A DNA stretch of 64,000 nt. Origin: Xylogone sp. PMI_703 (taxonomy: Eukaryota; Ascomycota; Leotiomycetes). Position numbers and translations under genes: made by a program. Of this stretch, positions 23,201 to 33,555 are shown piece by piece (position 1 is the first letter of the stretch; each line of letters opens with the position of its first letter). The stretch spans positions 5,332,001 to 5,396,000 of the forward strand of contig JAJTUQ010000005.1 of the NCBI GenBank assembly GCA_021399445.1. Direction: 5' to 3'. A model generated the notes under the pieces. It searched no databases, was not told where the DNA came from, and saw only the letters and a list, made by a program, of their open reading frames with translations.

Positions 23201-24880
23201 CTATTCTACATGGAATCTTTGCTTGATAACCATACTACATTTATCAAGATCAAGAACAATTGCTTTGTATTTCAGACGCCATGGTCGCGCAAGCCGAGAT
23301 TCCCTCATATTAACTACCCTAGCTTCCTCAGCTCTATCATCTTCAATTTGACGTAATACTTGACGTCTATATATCTTACTATATTTCTGTACAATCTTAT
23401 TATCATCTGGTCGAATTTTACGTCGTTCAGTTATAAGGCTAAGGTTAAATACTCGTTGAGTTGAAAGTGCTCCTCGTAATATTGAAGTTTCAGCTGCTTT
23501 ATCTAATTTATCTTGAACATGTACAACAGACGGTGTAATTTCAACTCCATTGATTGATTTAATTGTATATGTTCGAACATATTCTATCTTACTTTTCCAT
23601 GTCCGTAAAGTAAAAGGTGTAGGCCACTCTGCCTATGTGAGTTGTGGTGGTGTACTCGGATTGAAAATATCGAATGTATCTTCAGATATATCTTCAGATA
23701 TATCTGAAGATGTATCAGATTCAATAATCTGTTTGCCTTAGTATAATTTGACTTTCTTTAGAACGATTTCAGAGTTCAATAGAATTAATCCTGTCTTTCT
23801 GAAAGTTGACTGAGTTATGTGACATTTAAATGTATAATCCTAAAAACGTTGAAAATAACGAAAGAAGTCAACTTTTGAGACATCAATTTCATTCATAAAT
23901 ACATCTTCTTGTACAGCTTTCTTGAAATGATGTTTTAGGCTTTGAAATACTTTAATATCTAAAGGTTGAAGAAGGTATGTAAGATATAGTGGAAGTTGAA
24001 AAGGGTGGATATGATGTTGTTAGCAAAAATCAATGAAATCTTGCGTTAGATAAGATCTATGGTCATCAAAAATAAGAAGACGATATTGACCTTTCTTGCT
24101 TTTGTATGTGAACTTATCAAAATGTTCAAGGTATTTGATTCTAAGCTGATCGTTCGAAAATCCTGATTCTGAACGAGCCCAAAGGATATTAAGGTCCATA
24201 TTGTTATCGAAGTGTTTACACAAATAGTATACACCTTTAAATATTATTATTAGTGGTATTTTCTGACCTCCCTAATTGATTGTTACCACTATTGTTACTA
24301 GTTCTCTGTTTTCAGGATCAGATATATAAGTAACTTTGTAATTAGCAGGGACAATTACTCGTTCACCAGATATTATACTAATCTGGAATCCCGTTTCATC
24401 AAAATTAGATATATTTTCTTCAAGAATGCCTCAGTATTGACAACACCGCTTGAATTTTTCGAAGTGTGACTTGATATCCTCTTGTATATGTGCCTGCCGT
24501 CGTTGGACAGAAATCAGTTTAGGTTATATGAGTTTCCAGTATTCTTGATTCCTTGCAATCTATTACTTTGCCCATCTGTGAGAAATAGTATCATTGATAC
24601 TAGAGTAATATAATAATTGATTAACTGCTTGAATCAGAGTTTCCATAGTCCCAGGGATTCCAGAGTAATATAATAACATCATATAATCTTTAAGAGCAGA
24701 CTCTTGAGGTTCAGAAAGCTTTTTATTATGTCCTCCGCGTGAAGATGAAGGAAGCTGACCACTAAGACGCGTGCGTAGTGTATGATAAGGAACGTTGAAA
24801 GAATATGTAATTGGTGCGATTTTTGCATGTGGATTTAGTTGAATATATTCTATTGTTTCTGCAATACGTGATTCAGCCAT
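23201..24880 (-). pseudogene. Pogo/Fot-type DDE transposase, decayed
   Basis: Reading the minus strand from the ATG at 24880 (MAESRIAETIEYI) gives a helix-turn-helix region (FNVPYHTLRTRLSGQLPSS), then NFDETGFQI (first catalytic Asp), LLIFDDHRSYLTQDFIDFC (second; usually DGHGSH) and YLLQPLDIKVF (third). A basic tail ends at the stop at 23201. The frame is broken by several in-frame stop codons, for example before GILEENISNFDE, after FIDFC and after FFRYFQRF. No functional protein is possible. The pattern of homology without intact frame is what old, mutated fungal transposons show. Confidence 0.85.
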
Positions 24881-24922
24881 ATTGTGTTGATAATTGTGGG
24901 TAAATTGCATTCGAAGATTGGG

Positions 24923-25016
24923 GTGGTATGAAATCGGAGGCAAATTTTGTGTATTGGTGTTTTTTGCGTATTGCTGACCCTCGCCAAATTACGTAAGTAA
25001 TGTGGTGAGTGCTGTG
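24923..25016 (-). repeat. Right terminal inverted repeat, element 1
   Basis: Reverse complement of 23058-23151 with two substitutions (GGCGAGGG for GGTGAGGG; AATACACAA for AATACGCAA). Confidence 0.9.
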
Positions 25017-25018
25017 TA

Positions 25019-25061
25019 ACGTAATTCCCGGTCGGTCGGACCACCCGGTCGGTCGGGCCAC
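25019..25061 (+). repeat. Left terminal inverted repeat, element 2
   Basis: 43 bp, identical to the reverse complement of 26859-26901. Internally it carries two copies of CCCGGTCGGTCGGRCCAC, possibly a double transposase-binding site. Confidence 0.92.
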
Positions 25062-25095
25062 TTTCACCACCATCTGAATCTAAAATACTGAATAC

Positions 25096-26786
25096 TCAAC
25101 CACCAACGCTTATATTACAATATATCGAGTTATTAGCTAAATTAGGGCACTTGTTCCTTTTATGGCCTACAATTCCACATTCTGAGCACTTTGATGGCCG
25201 TCGCTTTGATGCTGACAAATTGTCTTCAGATGCTGAAGGATTTGACCCCACCACCCCTTCCTGAGCTACTGTATGCGATTGAAGTGCTTGTTGGGCCTCC
25301 TCTGCTGTTAACAAGCCATTTTGAGGTATTAACTTTTTAGATCTTTTAGATTTTTGCTGTTAAGATTGAACAGCGTCCTTCAATTGCTGTACTTCTTTGG
25401 TCAAAAATATCTGGTTATACAAGACCTCCTCGAACCCCTTAATCAATTGCTGTAAGGCCGCTCTAGTAGGTGTAGAAGGGTTATTCCCACATTGTTTGAG
25501 CATAGATTGAATCGCTTCATATTGCTTTTGCAATTGAATTGAATTGTGAGGTGTCTCAGGGGCCCAAGGTGCATCAGTATTGCTATGGGCGCTCCCAGGG
25601 GGGTAATAGTCTCCTCCACCTCTACACACAATTTAGATAACACATGGCTGGGATCGTATGGAATCAAGCCTGTTCCTGCAAATCTTTGACGAATATTGTT
25701 TTCTGAAAAAGTGATTTGACGTACAATTGGATATATCCAAGAAATCAAGCTTATCAATATGGTGAATGTACTGTCGCATTTTGCTTTCTATCATAGCACC
25801 ATATGATCGCTTCAAAACAGCAAAACAACTCACATCTAGAGGTTGAAGGATATGAGATGAGTGTGGAGGCATACAGGCCACAATTATCTTGTTCTAGAGG
25901 CAATACTGATCAAACTGAGGAGTCACATGGCTCCCATGGCCGTCAAGAATCAGCATGCGATATTAACTTTTCGTACAAGATCTGGTGTATGGATCAAAGG
26001 TTTTTTGAAGCCATTCAAAGCCAATATCATTATTCGTCCAGCCATTATTGCTTGCAGTAAGTCTCTAACCTTGTGGTAAGTTGTCATACCACCCCTTAAG
26101 AGTTCTTTTGCCTTTGAGAATAATCACAGGTGGTATCACCCATCCAGTGGCGTTTACTACTTTAATTACAGTAACCTACTCTCTACTGCCAGGTTATAGA
26201 AGCGGAGGTTTGCCAAAACAATCAGAAGATGTAACCACTTTAGTAGTAGCAATTATACCTATAGCAAAGTCAGTCTCGTCGAAATTATAAATATCCTCAT
26301 CCAAAATCCCATATTCAGCTTTAAGTATTAATACTTGCTCAAATCACTGTTGAATAATCTTCGGATCTTCGCATTTAGCTCGTTTATAGTTATATCGACG
26401 TATATATTCGGTTTTGAGATCAGGATAATGCTTTATATAGTCATTGAACCAATTCTTGCCCACAAGAGATAAAGGAGTGGATTTACCACGTTCAGAAATC
26501 AACAAATTAGCCATTGCTTGTATACCTGAAGGTCTAGGGGGTAATTTGCGTTTTCCCATAGAGATTATCCATTACTTTAACGATTACTCTTCTGTTTGAG
26601 TCATTCTGAAGCTTTTGTTGTAGGTGGTTGCTATTTGGACCTGGCCTTTCAAACGTGCATTGAGTGTTGTACGAAGGACGTCATAAATACGTGCTGCACT
26701 TCGAACAGACGTGATTGTTGACTTTTTATCGTGTTTATAGCTAAAAGGATTCTCCCTTCTTGCTCTGGAGGTGGCAATTTAGGCAT
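25096..26786 (-). pseudogene. Pogo-type DDE transposase with CCHC zinc knuckle, decayed
   Basis: Starts MPKLPPPEQEGRILLAINTI (psq-type helix-turn-helix, continued after a frameshift as VRSAARIYDVLRTTLNARL). Then come a CENP-B-like region (PPRPSGIQAMANLLISERG; LVGKNWFNDYIKHYPDL), NFDETDFAIG, LILDGHGSHVTPQFDQYC and PPHSSHILQPLDVSCF, the three catalytic Asp motifs in order. The C-terminus has a coiled-coil-like stretch and a CSECGIVGHKRNKC zinc knuckle, common in fungal pogo-like transposases. At least two frameshifts and several stops destroy the frame. Confidence 0.85.
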
Positions 26787-26858
26787 TTGATGTGTTGTGG
26801 TTGAATAATAATTGAGTAAAGTTGGTGGTGTTCATAGAATTGGTGTTTTGGTAAAAAG

Positions 26859-26901
26859 GTGGCCCGACCGACCGGGTGGTCCGACCGACCGGGAATTACG
26901 T
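26859..26901 (-). repeat. Right terminal inverted repeat, element 2
   Basis: Exact inverted copy of 25019-25061. Confidence 0.92.
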
Positions 26902-26918
26902 TAAGCCGAACGTATATT
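26902..26918 (-). repeat. Right arm of palindromic insertion target
   Basis: TAAGCCGAACGTATATT, the reverse complement of 23041-23057. Removing both elements and one TA leaves a perfect palindrome centred on TTAA. Confidence 0.8.
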
Positions 26919-27346
26919 CTATTTTGTTTTCGGTGGATCCCTTGCTTACGTAATTTGTAATTTTACGTAATCAAAATAGAGCGATTGATTGGTTCATATG
27001 ATAAAGTACTTTCCTAGAATGGATTCTTACGTAATTTAAGTAAAGCAGTTGATTGGTTCGTACGATCAACCACTTCTTTGACTAGAAGTTTCTATACACT
27101 CGGCATGGAATAACAAAACTCCGATTGAAGTATATATTACTATAACATTGACTTTTAGTTTTCATTTCCTTATTGTATTTTTCAAGCTCTAAAAGCTCTC
27201 CGGTAAGTATAGCGTACAGGTAAGTAAATATTTCAATTTTCAGGCTTTCAAACCAACGGTCGAAGGGCATTGTTATAACTATACAATGGGAATAGTTGTA
27301 CAGTGGGAATAGCTGTACAGTACTCTCTTTTCTTCTCTTTCTACCG

Positions 27347-27590
27347 GGGCCAATAGCCAGAGCGGAGCGAGGGCTGTTGGCCTACAGAGCTATAATTAAA
27401 AGCAAGAACAATAGGAGGCTACTGGCCGGAGGTCAGGAGTCCAAATAACTATAGATACGGATAGAGCATTATGCTCTGTATACGTAGATAACTTTAATCA
27501 AATATATGATTATTAACACGTGACCCTAAGGGGTGCGAAGCACCCCCTCCTTTGAGCGAAGCGAAAAGCGAGCGCAGCTTGTAAAGATAT
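27347..27590 (+). repeat. Right copy of diverged direct repeat
   Basis: See 22692-23031. Same orientation and block order, with GGTGCGAAGCACC forming a small palindrome at about 27532-27544. Between the elements and this copy (26919-27346) lies AT-rich DNA with two related GATTGATTGGTTC/GTTGATTGGTTC units near 26980 and 27047. Confidence 0.75.
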
Positions 27591-28804
27591 ACGTAAAATA
27601 ACATCTTTAGGCTTATAACCTGCTAAAAAGGTTATAACAAATAGTAATAGCAATATAACATACAACTAAATTGAATTAAAAGCTAAGGAATTAAACTCTT
27701 AAATAAAGGTAACTGGATAGTGGTGAAGTAGAACCATTTATATGGAACCTCTGGAGTACTCTATAATCCTGTGTGTTTTGGAATCATACACCGGATATTC
27801 GGTTGTTGGCCTTAAGCCATGTATTCGGCAACCGACCTTTCCAATAATGATCAGTAATGATTGTAATTTCGTCTGGAGCAGCATTGGTGACCTGAGCTCC
27901 CTGAGAGTATTAAGACATGCTAAGCCCCAGAATTATGTACAAATATTATTACAGGGATGTTTAGCCTACCAGTACCCAGTTTGCCTACCTCTGACTCGAG
28001 TCTACTGCAGGTATCAGTCATCTGGCACTTTGAAGGCTAGAGTATCAGACCGCCGCCAAAAACAAAAAGATGTTGTACGTAGCACCTTATCTTACTAGCC
28101 TAAATTGCTGTTTTCGTTGCAAGGCTGCTATAGTCCGCATGCAGGTACTACTGTATCATAGATTAGCTTATAGAGTGCATTGTCTAAGCAGGATAGCTCT
28201 ACTACAGTAATACATTGATAATGCTGTAGTTATTCTAATTTACCAGAGTTAGATCATCAGCGGTGGGATAGATCCTGGGTCAGCAGCAACCCACACAAAA
28301 AAGTTGAAGCTGCTTGTGTAATCAGCAAAATCTAATACGGGTTCGGCTAGTCAAACCCTGATAAATCTGAGAATATACGGTCGTGACGGTATCCCCGGTC
28401 GGTGAAAATGGCACACACTCCTGTAAGTACGGGAGTACGTTCTTCCGGTTGACAAAGTAGTTAGCCTTATCATACTTAGATTCCGCCAAACCTTAGTGAC
28501 AATTTATGTATCACATAGCAGCTACTTTATCCACGGGTCCGAGACATGCAGGGGTGTGTGCCATTTCCACCGGCCGAGGATACTTAAGAAAAAGAATGAG
28601 ACCTCATTTCGGATCCCGGGGACTGGACCGGATTTCCTGAGAAGCTTACCCATTTCTTACATGAAACGATGCTATCTACAGGGCATCACCAAAGGCATCT
28701 AGCTAGCATCGGTATAAGAAGCTGTTGTGCGCCGCAGTGATTATTCATGGTATTGATGTACTACATGGCCATTCCCTCTTAGATTTATTTATCGCTTCAG
28801 TTCA
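27591..28804. other. Intergenic, no gene seen
   Basis: 1.2 kb of mixed composition. The frame at 27742-28098 (118 codons) has no recognisable domain or intron context, and I do not support it. Confidence 0.5.
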
Positions 28805-30892
28805 ATGGCGCGACTTCACCTGCCACGGTTCAGTACCTCCTTTTTCCTTGGTCTTCTTAGCCTTCAAAACGTTTGTTCAGGGCAAGCTGTCTCCTGCAAA
28901 TGCAACCCCCATAACGCTTGCTGGCCTTCAAGCGACGAATGGGCTACGCTGAACTCTTCTGTTCATGGACGTCTGTTAGCCCCAGTTCCTCCATCAAGCG
29001 TCTGCTATGCTGGGCCAACTTTTGACGCTCAAGCCTGCAACCGCGCGATAGACGCCTTCAACACGCACAACGAAAGCTTCATCGTGTCGGACCCTATCGA
29101 AGTCTATTATCAAAATTTTGCTGGTGAACCGTGCCTACCAACTGATGACCCGAATGCTGGAACTTGTTCCCAGGGCAACCACCCATCCTTTGTGATTGAC
29201 GCCCAGTCAGTGGAAGACATCCAGCAGGGTGTAAACTTCGCTCGTGAGAAAAATGTGAGGCTTGTTATTAAAAACACCGGGCACTCAATCCTTGGCACGT
29301 AAGTATGTATTAGTTTTTGATAGAATAAGAACAATGAGATGTGCAACATCACTCTGACGACGTCTAGGAGCCTCGGAAAATTTGGCCTGTCCATATGGAC
29401 TCACCATTTAGACGATATGGAGTTTATAGACAATTTTCATCCGACGGGCTGCCCATCAGATGTTACCAATGGGACAGCTATTACCTTTGGTGCTGGGGTT
29501 CTAGGCGGTGATGCTCAGAGTTTTGCCTCCCAACATGGGACGGTCATTCCTACCGGCTCCGTACCAACTGTCGGTCTGGTTGGATGGCTTCAAGGTGGTG
29601 GTCACGGGCCGTTGTCTGCTACCTACGGGCTCGGCGCAGATAATGTTCTTGAGTTGGAAGTCATCACGGCCGACGGTGAGATCCGCACCGTGAACGAATG
29701 CGAGAATACAGATTTGTTTTATGCACTTCGAGGAGTAAGAATACACCTTGTAACTCTCTGATTTTCCAATTTATATCTACTGACCAAGTTTTTCAGGGTG
29801 GCGCCTCGACGTTTGGCGTTGTAACAAAAGCTACTATGCAAGTGTTTCCTAAGCCACCAATTTTCTACACCGTGGTTTCTGTCAATCAGACTTCAGCCTC
29901 AGACGAGAAATTTTGGAAGGCAGTAACCACATATTTCAGTATGTATCCTGATGCCAACGATGCTGGAATTTTTGGCAGCAGTAGCATCGACATGACAGCG
30001 CCAGGCGGACTGTTGAGCTTGACGATCCAGGCCACAGCTTTTGAATCCACGGATGAATTGATCCAGAAGTTCATGGCTCCTCTCGTTGAAACCCTTCAAA
30101 GTGAAGACTTTGCTGGCTCCGTCTCGGCATCGATGGAGACACCCTTTGCAGTAGATAGTATCGAAGAGATCTATTCCCTTACTCCACCTTCGCCAGGCTT
30201 GGTCTCCGCCACCTTTCAATCTCGGTTCTTTGGCCGACCGCATTTGACAGAGAATCTAGATCTGCTGGTCGCAAAGCTGAATGCATCACTGCTAAATGGA
30301 AATCTTGTTCCGAATGGTGGTGAGCTAGCCACCGTACAATCTCCTGGGCCTGGAACTCGTAAAGAGCCATCAGTACGGTCAGCTGTCCACCCAGCCTGGA
30401 GAGAGACTTATGTTCATCAAGGTGAATTTCCAGCGCAAATACAAGTAAGAGACATTGAGTAGTTAATCATTACTATTGCAGCATCTATCGCAGCCGGTGC
30501 GCCTAGCGGCTTTACTCTGGGTGACTATATTAACTTACAGAATGCGAAAGGCGGTCCATTGATTGATATTGCCCCTAATACTGGAAACTACCAAGCAGAG
30601 GTCAGTTTTAGCTCAATTTTTCTCCTTCTAGATCACCTTAGTCCTTGCTGACATGTGCGCCTGCTATCAGTCATCAGTCGTTCAGCCAGATATTGAAGAT
30701 GCGTTCTGGGGAGAGGACAACTACGCTCTCCTTTCTGATATAAAGAACAAGTGGGATCCGACAAGAGTGTTCTACTGTGCGACTTGCGTTTTGGCGTCGG
30801 AGTGGTTGGAGACGCCTGAAGGGGATTTGTGCCCTGTTGCTTTGTCTCGGCCGTTCAATCAAACATGGCTGGATTTACCTTACGCAGGCTGA
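28805..30892 (+). CDS. Secreted FAD-linked oxidase (berberine-bridge-enzyme-like)
   Basis: Five exons: 28805-29298, 29368-29734, 29797-30421, 30482-30600 and 30686-30892, 603 residues. A signal peptide (STSFFLGLLSLQNVCSGQA) is followed by a Cys-rich start. The FAD domain shows VIKNTGHSILGT, whose His is the usual covalent FAD attachment site, and TVGLVGWLQGGGHGPLSATYGLG with ADNVLELEVI, the second flavin-binding loop. The C-terminal BBE domain ends WDPTRVFYCATCV. The introns after 30421 and 30600 were chosen by phase; the GTGAAT donor at 30422 is the least sure. These enzymes oxidise alcohols, amines or close rings using O2 and are common in secondary-metabolite clusters. The neighbour is an aldoxime dehydratase. 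Confidence 0.88.
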
Positions 30893-31825
30893 CTTCATAG
30901 TAGACTGTACATTAACTTTCTTGAGTATCAGTGCTTTTAAGTTTGAAAGATGATTATTATATGTGGTGGCTCAGCAACAATGTACATTTTTTATATTTGT
31001 AGCTCACTAAAACGTGGCATATGATCTGTACCTGTCCTTTACTTTATATACCCGATTGTATACTATGACAGACCTCCAATGGCTCGTGATGCTGCATTTA
31101 TCATATAGTAGACCTAATGTAAATGACAGGAAGCTGTTCCTGGTTGGCTAGCTTATCTAACGATTGGCCGCATGTAGTACAGACTTCTTTTTGTCAACTA
31201 CTACAAGCCGCTCTAACCACTGCCTTATTATCAAAGATAACATCCTGAGTGCTCTACTAACTACCGAAGTTAGTTGCTGAGCATAACTCTGCTAAGTTTG
31301 TTAATTTCTTTTCAAAAATATATGGCGGGTTTTAGGTAGTTTAGGTCAGTAATATTTATTTATATTTGTTAGTAGCACAAGTTTTAAATTAAACTGCTAA
31401 GCAGGTTATATTATGACTAAGGGTTTCTCCATCGCCACTGAGACTATGCCTCTCGGTGTTCAAAGTTGGATACAACGTACCCACAACACTTGCAATGCCC
31501 ACTCTATACGGACAAAGTATACGGGTGGTATATTTCCAAGATTTGAGCGTTTCTAGTTCCGGTAATCACAAGAGGCCATCTGCAGGGTTATTTTGTGATG
31601 GGAGCCCAGAGAGAACAAATACACGTAGAGCAGAGATGGCTCGGTTATCTCGCTTATAGCTGGTTTTCAATATTAAGATGTAGAACTACAGGTACGCAAT
31701 TGCCTCAATATCACTAAACGCCCAGGTTATCGTTATCTATATATATCCTTTTTCACCTCCCAGATGGTGTATTTTTATTTTCTCTCGTATATCGCCTAGT
31801 TTATGCCAACAATACTGTATATAAA
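30893..31825. other. Intergenic, no gene seen
   Basis: AT-rich 0.9 kb. A TATATATCC stretch at 31738-31746 and a TGTATATAAA stretch ending at the start codon of the next gene are possible promoter elements. Confidence 0.5.
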
Positions 31826-32962
31826 ATGTCAATCGAAGCGGAAAACCGTATATATCCATTGAAGCAGCCACAAGATTGGAAGCCAAAGTTCCCCCGCTGG
31901 ATGCTTCAGTTGCCTGATGAGGTGGAACATCTTTCAATTTGCTACGTCGGTGTCCAGGCGAATCAACCTTTTACAAATGATGACGTCAATCATCTCAAAC
32001 CAAGAATATCTGAGCAACAGAAGTATGCAGTTGAATTAGTGGAGAATTGGTTATCTCACGGTTGTGGTGCATTTGGGCCAAAGTTGTGGGAGAAATTCTA
32101 TGTTGAATCAGGCTATGACGTTCCTGAAACCGTGGTCTGGGTGTTATACTGGGTAAACGAAGTAACTTTTCGTGAGGCTCTTGCTCGTTTGAATCTCGAA
32201 GAGATCAGCCGTTCATTACCCACGATAGGGCTTTGGCGCGAAGCGTTCACCGTACCAGAAGAACGCTTTGAAACAGTCTATTCCGGTCCAGATTACCAAC
32301 CTGGGCTGGCATCACTGCCTGGTGCTTCACAGGTTCCTCACAATTTCACTGGTTACTGGGGAGCTGCACGGGATCGGCTTCCAGCATCTGCCCGAGAGTT
32401 GTTCCGAAAAGAAAAGGAACCACAACATCCCGATACGGAAAAGCCGACAAAAGGGAAGATATTTTGCGGGAATAATGACGATGTCATGGTTCATATTCGC
32501 TCAGGGCAGTTTTGGGAACGTTGTAACCTGGAGGAAAGAGAAGCATATGAGGCAAATCTTGAGCCGGTTCTGAGGCAGGGAATGAAATATGTGGAGCTTA
32601 ATGCATTTGAGTCTGGAGACTATGGTTTACGATTTATGCGGAACCTCACTACCAATCGTCTCCTCCAAGCTGAGCAAACAGAGCCGATTTTGGGCAGACA
32701 AAGACGGGAGACTTCTGTTGCAGGATTCTATCGATCGCTCGGAGACTTAGAAAGATGGGCATCAAGTCATCAAACACATCATAAGATATTCCATGGGGTT
32801 CACAAACATGCGCTCCAATTTGGGCAGGGTAATTTCAAATTCCGCTCCTGGCATGAGGTGTGCATTCTACACCCTGGGGAAGCATCATTCGAGTATGTCA
32901 ACTGCGAACCGAGGACGGGTCTCCTGCCTTTTGTTGATATACCCGCTTCAAGCCACCTTTGA
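31826..32962 (+). CDS. Heme-containing aldoxime dehydratase (phenylacetaldoxime dehydratase family)
   Basis: Intronless, 378 residues. It matches the heme dehydratase family across its length: an N-terminal WMLQLPDEVEHLSICYVGVQ, VLYWVNEVTFREAL, GYWGAARDRLPASA, and the region RFMRNLTTN...SVAGFYRSLGDLERWASSHQTHHKIF, where the family normally has SxxxLExWAxxHPTHxxIF with catalytic and heme-side histidines. Here HQTHH replaces HPTH. A C-terminal FRSWHEVCILHPGEASFEYVNC follows. The reaction is R-CH=N-OH to R-C#N plus water, using a ferrous heme that binds the substrate nitrogen. Length is normal (about 350-380). Two nitrilase genes 5-8 kb downstream can take the nitrile further. Confidence 0.92.
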   Translation: MSIEAENRIYPLKQPQDWKPKFPRWMLQLPDEVEHLSICYVGVQANQPFTNDDVNHLKPRISEQQKYAVELVENWLSHGCGAFGPKLWEKFYVESGYDVPETVVWVLYWVNEVTFREALARLNLEEISRSLPTIGLWREAFTVPEERFETVYSGPDYQPGLASLPGASQVPHNFTGYWGAARDRLPASARELFRKEKEPQHPDTEKPTKGKIFCGNNDDVMVHIRSGQFWERCNLEEREAYEANLEPVLRQGMKYVELNAFESGDYGLRFMRNLTTNRLLQAEQTEPILGRQRRETSVAGFYRSLGDLERWASSHQTHHKIFHGVHKHALQFGQGNFKFRSWHEVCILHPGEASFEYVNCEPRTGLLPFVDIPASSHL

Positions 32963-33555
32963 AGAGAAGTCTAGAATAGTAATACTATTACGAACTACAG
33001 CTATGCTCACCAAGTGCGCTCGCAACTAGCCGCCATTTTCCATATTTCGTCGTACTCATAATAAATGTTCCTCATCAAAGAGAATACAGTGGGGCTCCTG
33101 TTCATAATTTCCGTGCCTCTCAGAATAGCCATATCTGACTTACATTTTGAGCACCAGATCATTAATGTTCGTGCAAAGATATTGATCTATAACCATTTTA
33201 AATTGCCAAATTTGAATACTAGCAACGGTGCAGTCTGAAGTAATTTAGACATTTCATCCACCCAAACTAAACTATTATACTACTTCATTTCCAATTAGTG
33301 ATAATCTCTTTTGATAATCTATGATATTTAGACCACAGCTCCAAGATCGTGTTAAAAATACACCCGCACCTGAGCTGATGAACTTATATGAGCCCCTGGC
33401 AAGCTAGAAAACAGGATGCTCAGTTCCGGGGCGGGTATAGCGGGGAGTTGGTGGATGCTGAATAATCCTGACATAGTGTATCGCTTCCCCCGCTTAAATC
33501 GCCTACAATAATAAGGCTGGAGGACCTCCTATTCTTGGACTATCCAAAATCATTA
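32963..33555. other. Intergenic, no gene seen
   Basis: Probable 5' region of the zinc-cluster regulator gene. No other feature. Confidence 0.5.

Larger units (their letters stand above)
23056..25018. mobile_element. Tc1/mariner superfamily element of pogo/Fot type, copy 1
   Basis: A 1959-bp element (23058-25016) bounded by TA dinucleotides at 23056 and 25017. Its ends are inverted repeats of about 94 bp beginning CACAGCACTCACCACATTAC, with only two mismatches that I can see. It encodes one degenerate transposase on the minus strand. The right TA is also the left TA of the next element, so the two lie head to tail without a spacer. Confidence 0.88.
25017..26903. mobile_element. Tc1/mariner superfamily element of pogo type, copy 2
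   Basis: A 1883-bp element (25019-26901) between TA dinucleotides at 25017 and 26902. It has perfect 43-bp inverted ends starting ACGTAATTCCCGGTCGGTCG. The termini are unrelated to those of element 1, so it is a different family. One degenerate transposase lies on the minus strand. Confidence 0.88.

Noticed and set aside
22692..27590. LTR retrotransposon
   Set aside because: Direct repeats exist, but there is no gag-pol, primer-binding site or polypurine tract between them; the interior consists of DNA transposons.
33535..33555. Upstream start of the Zn2Cys6 protein
   Set aside because: The extra residues would start from TTG; the first ATG is at 33556.
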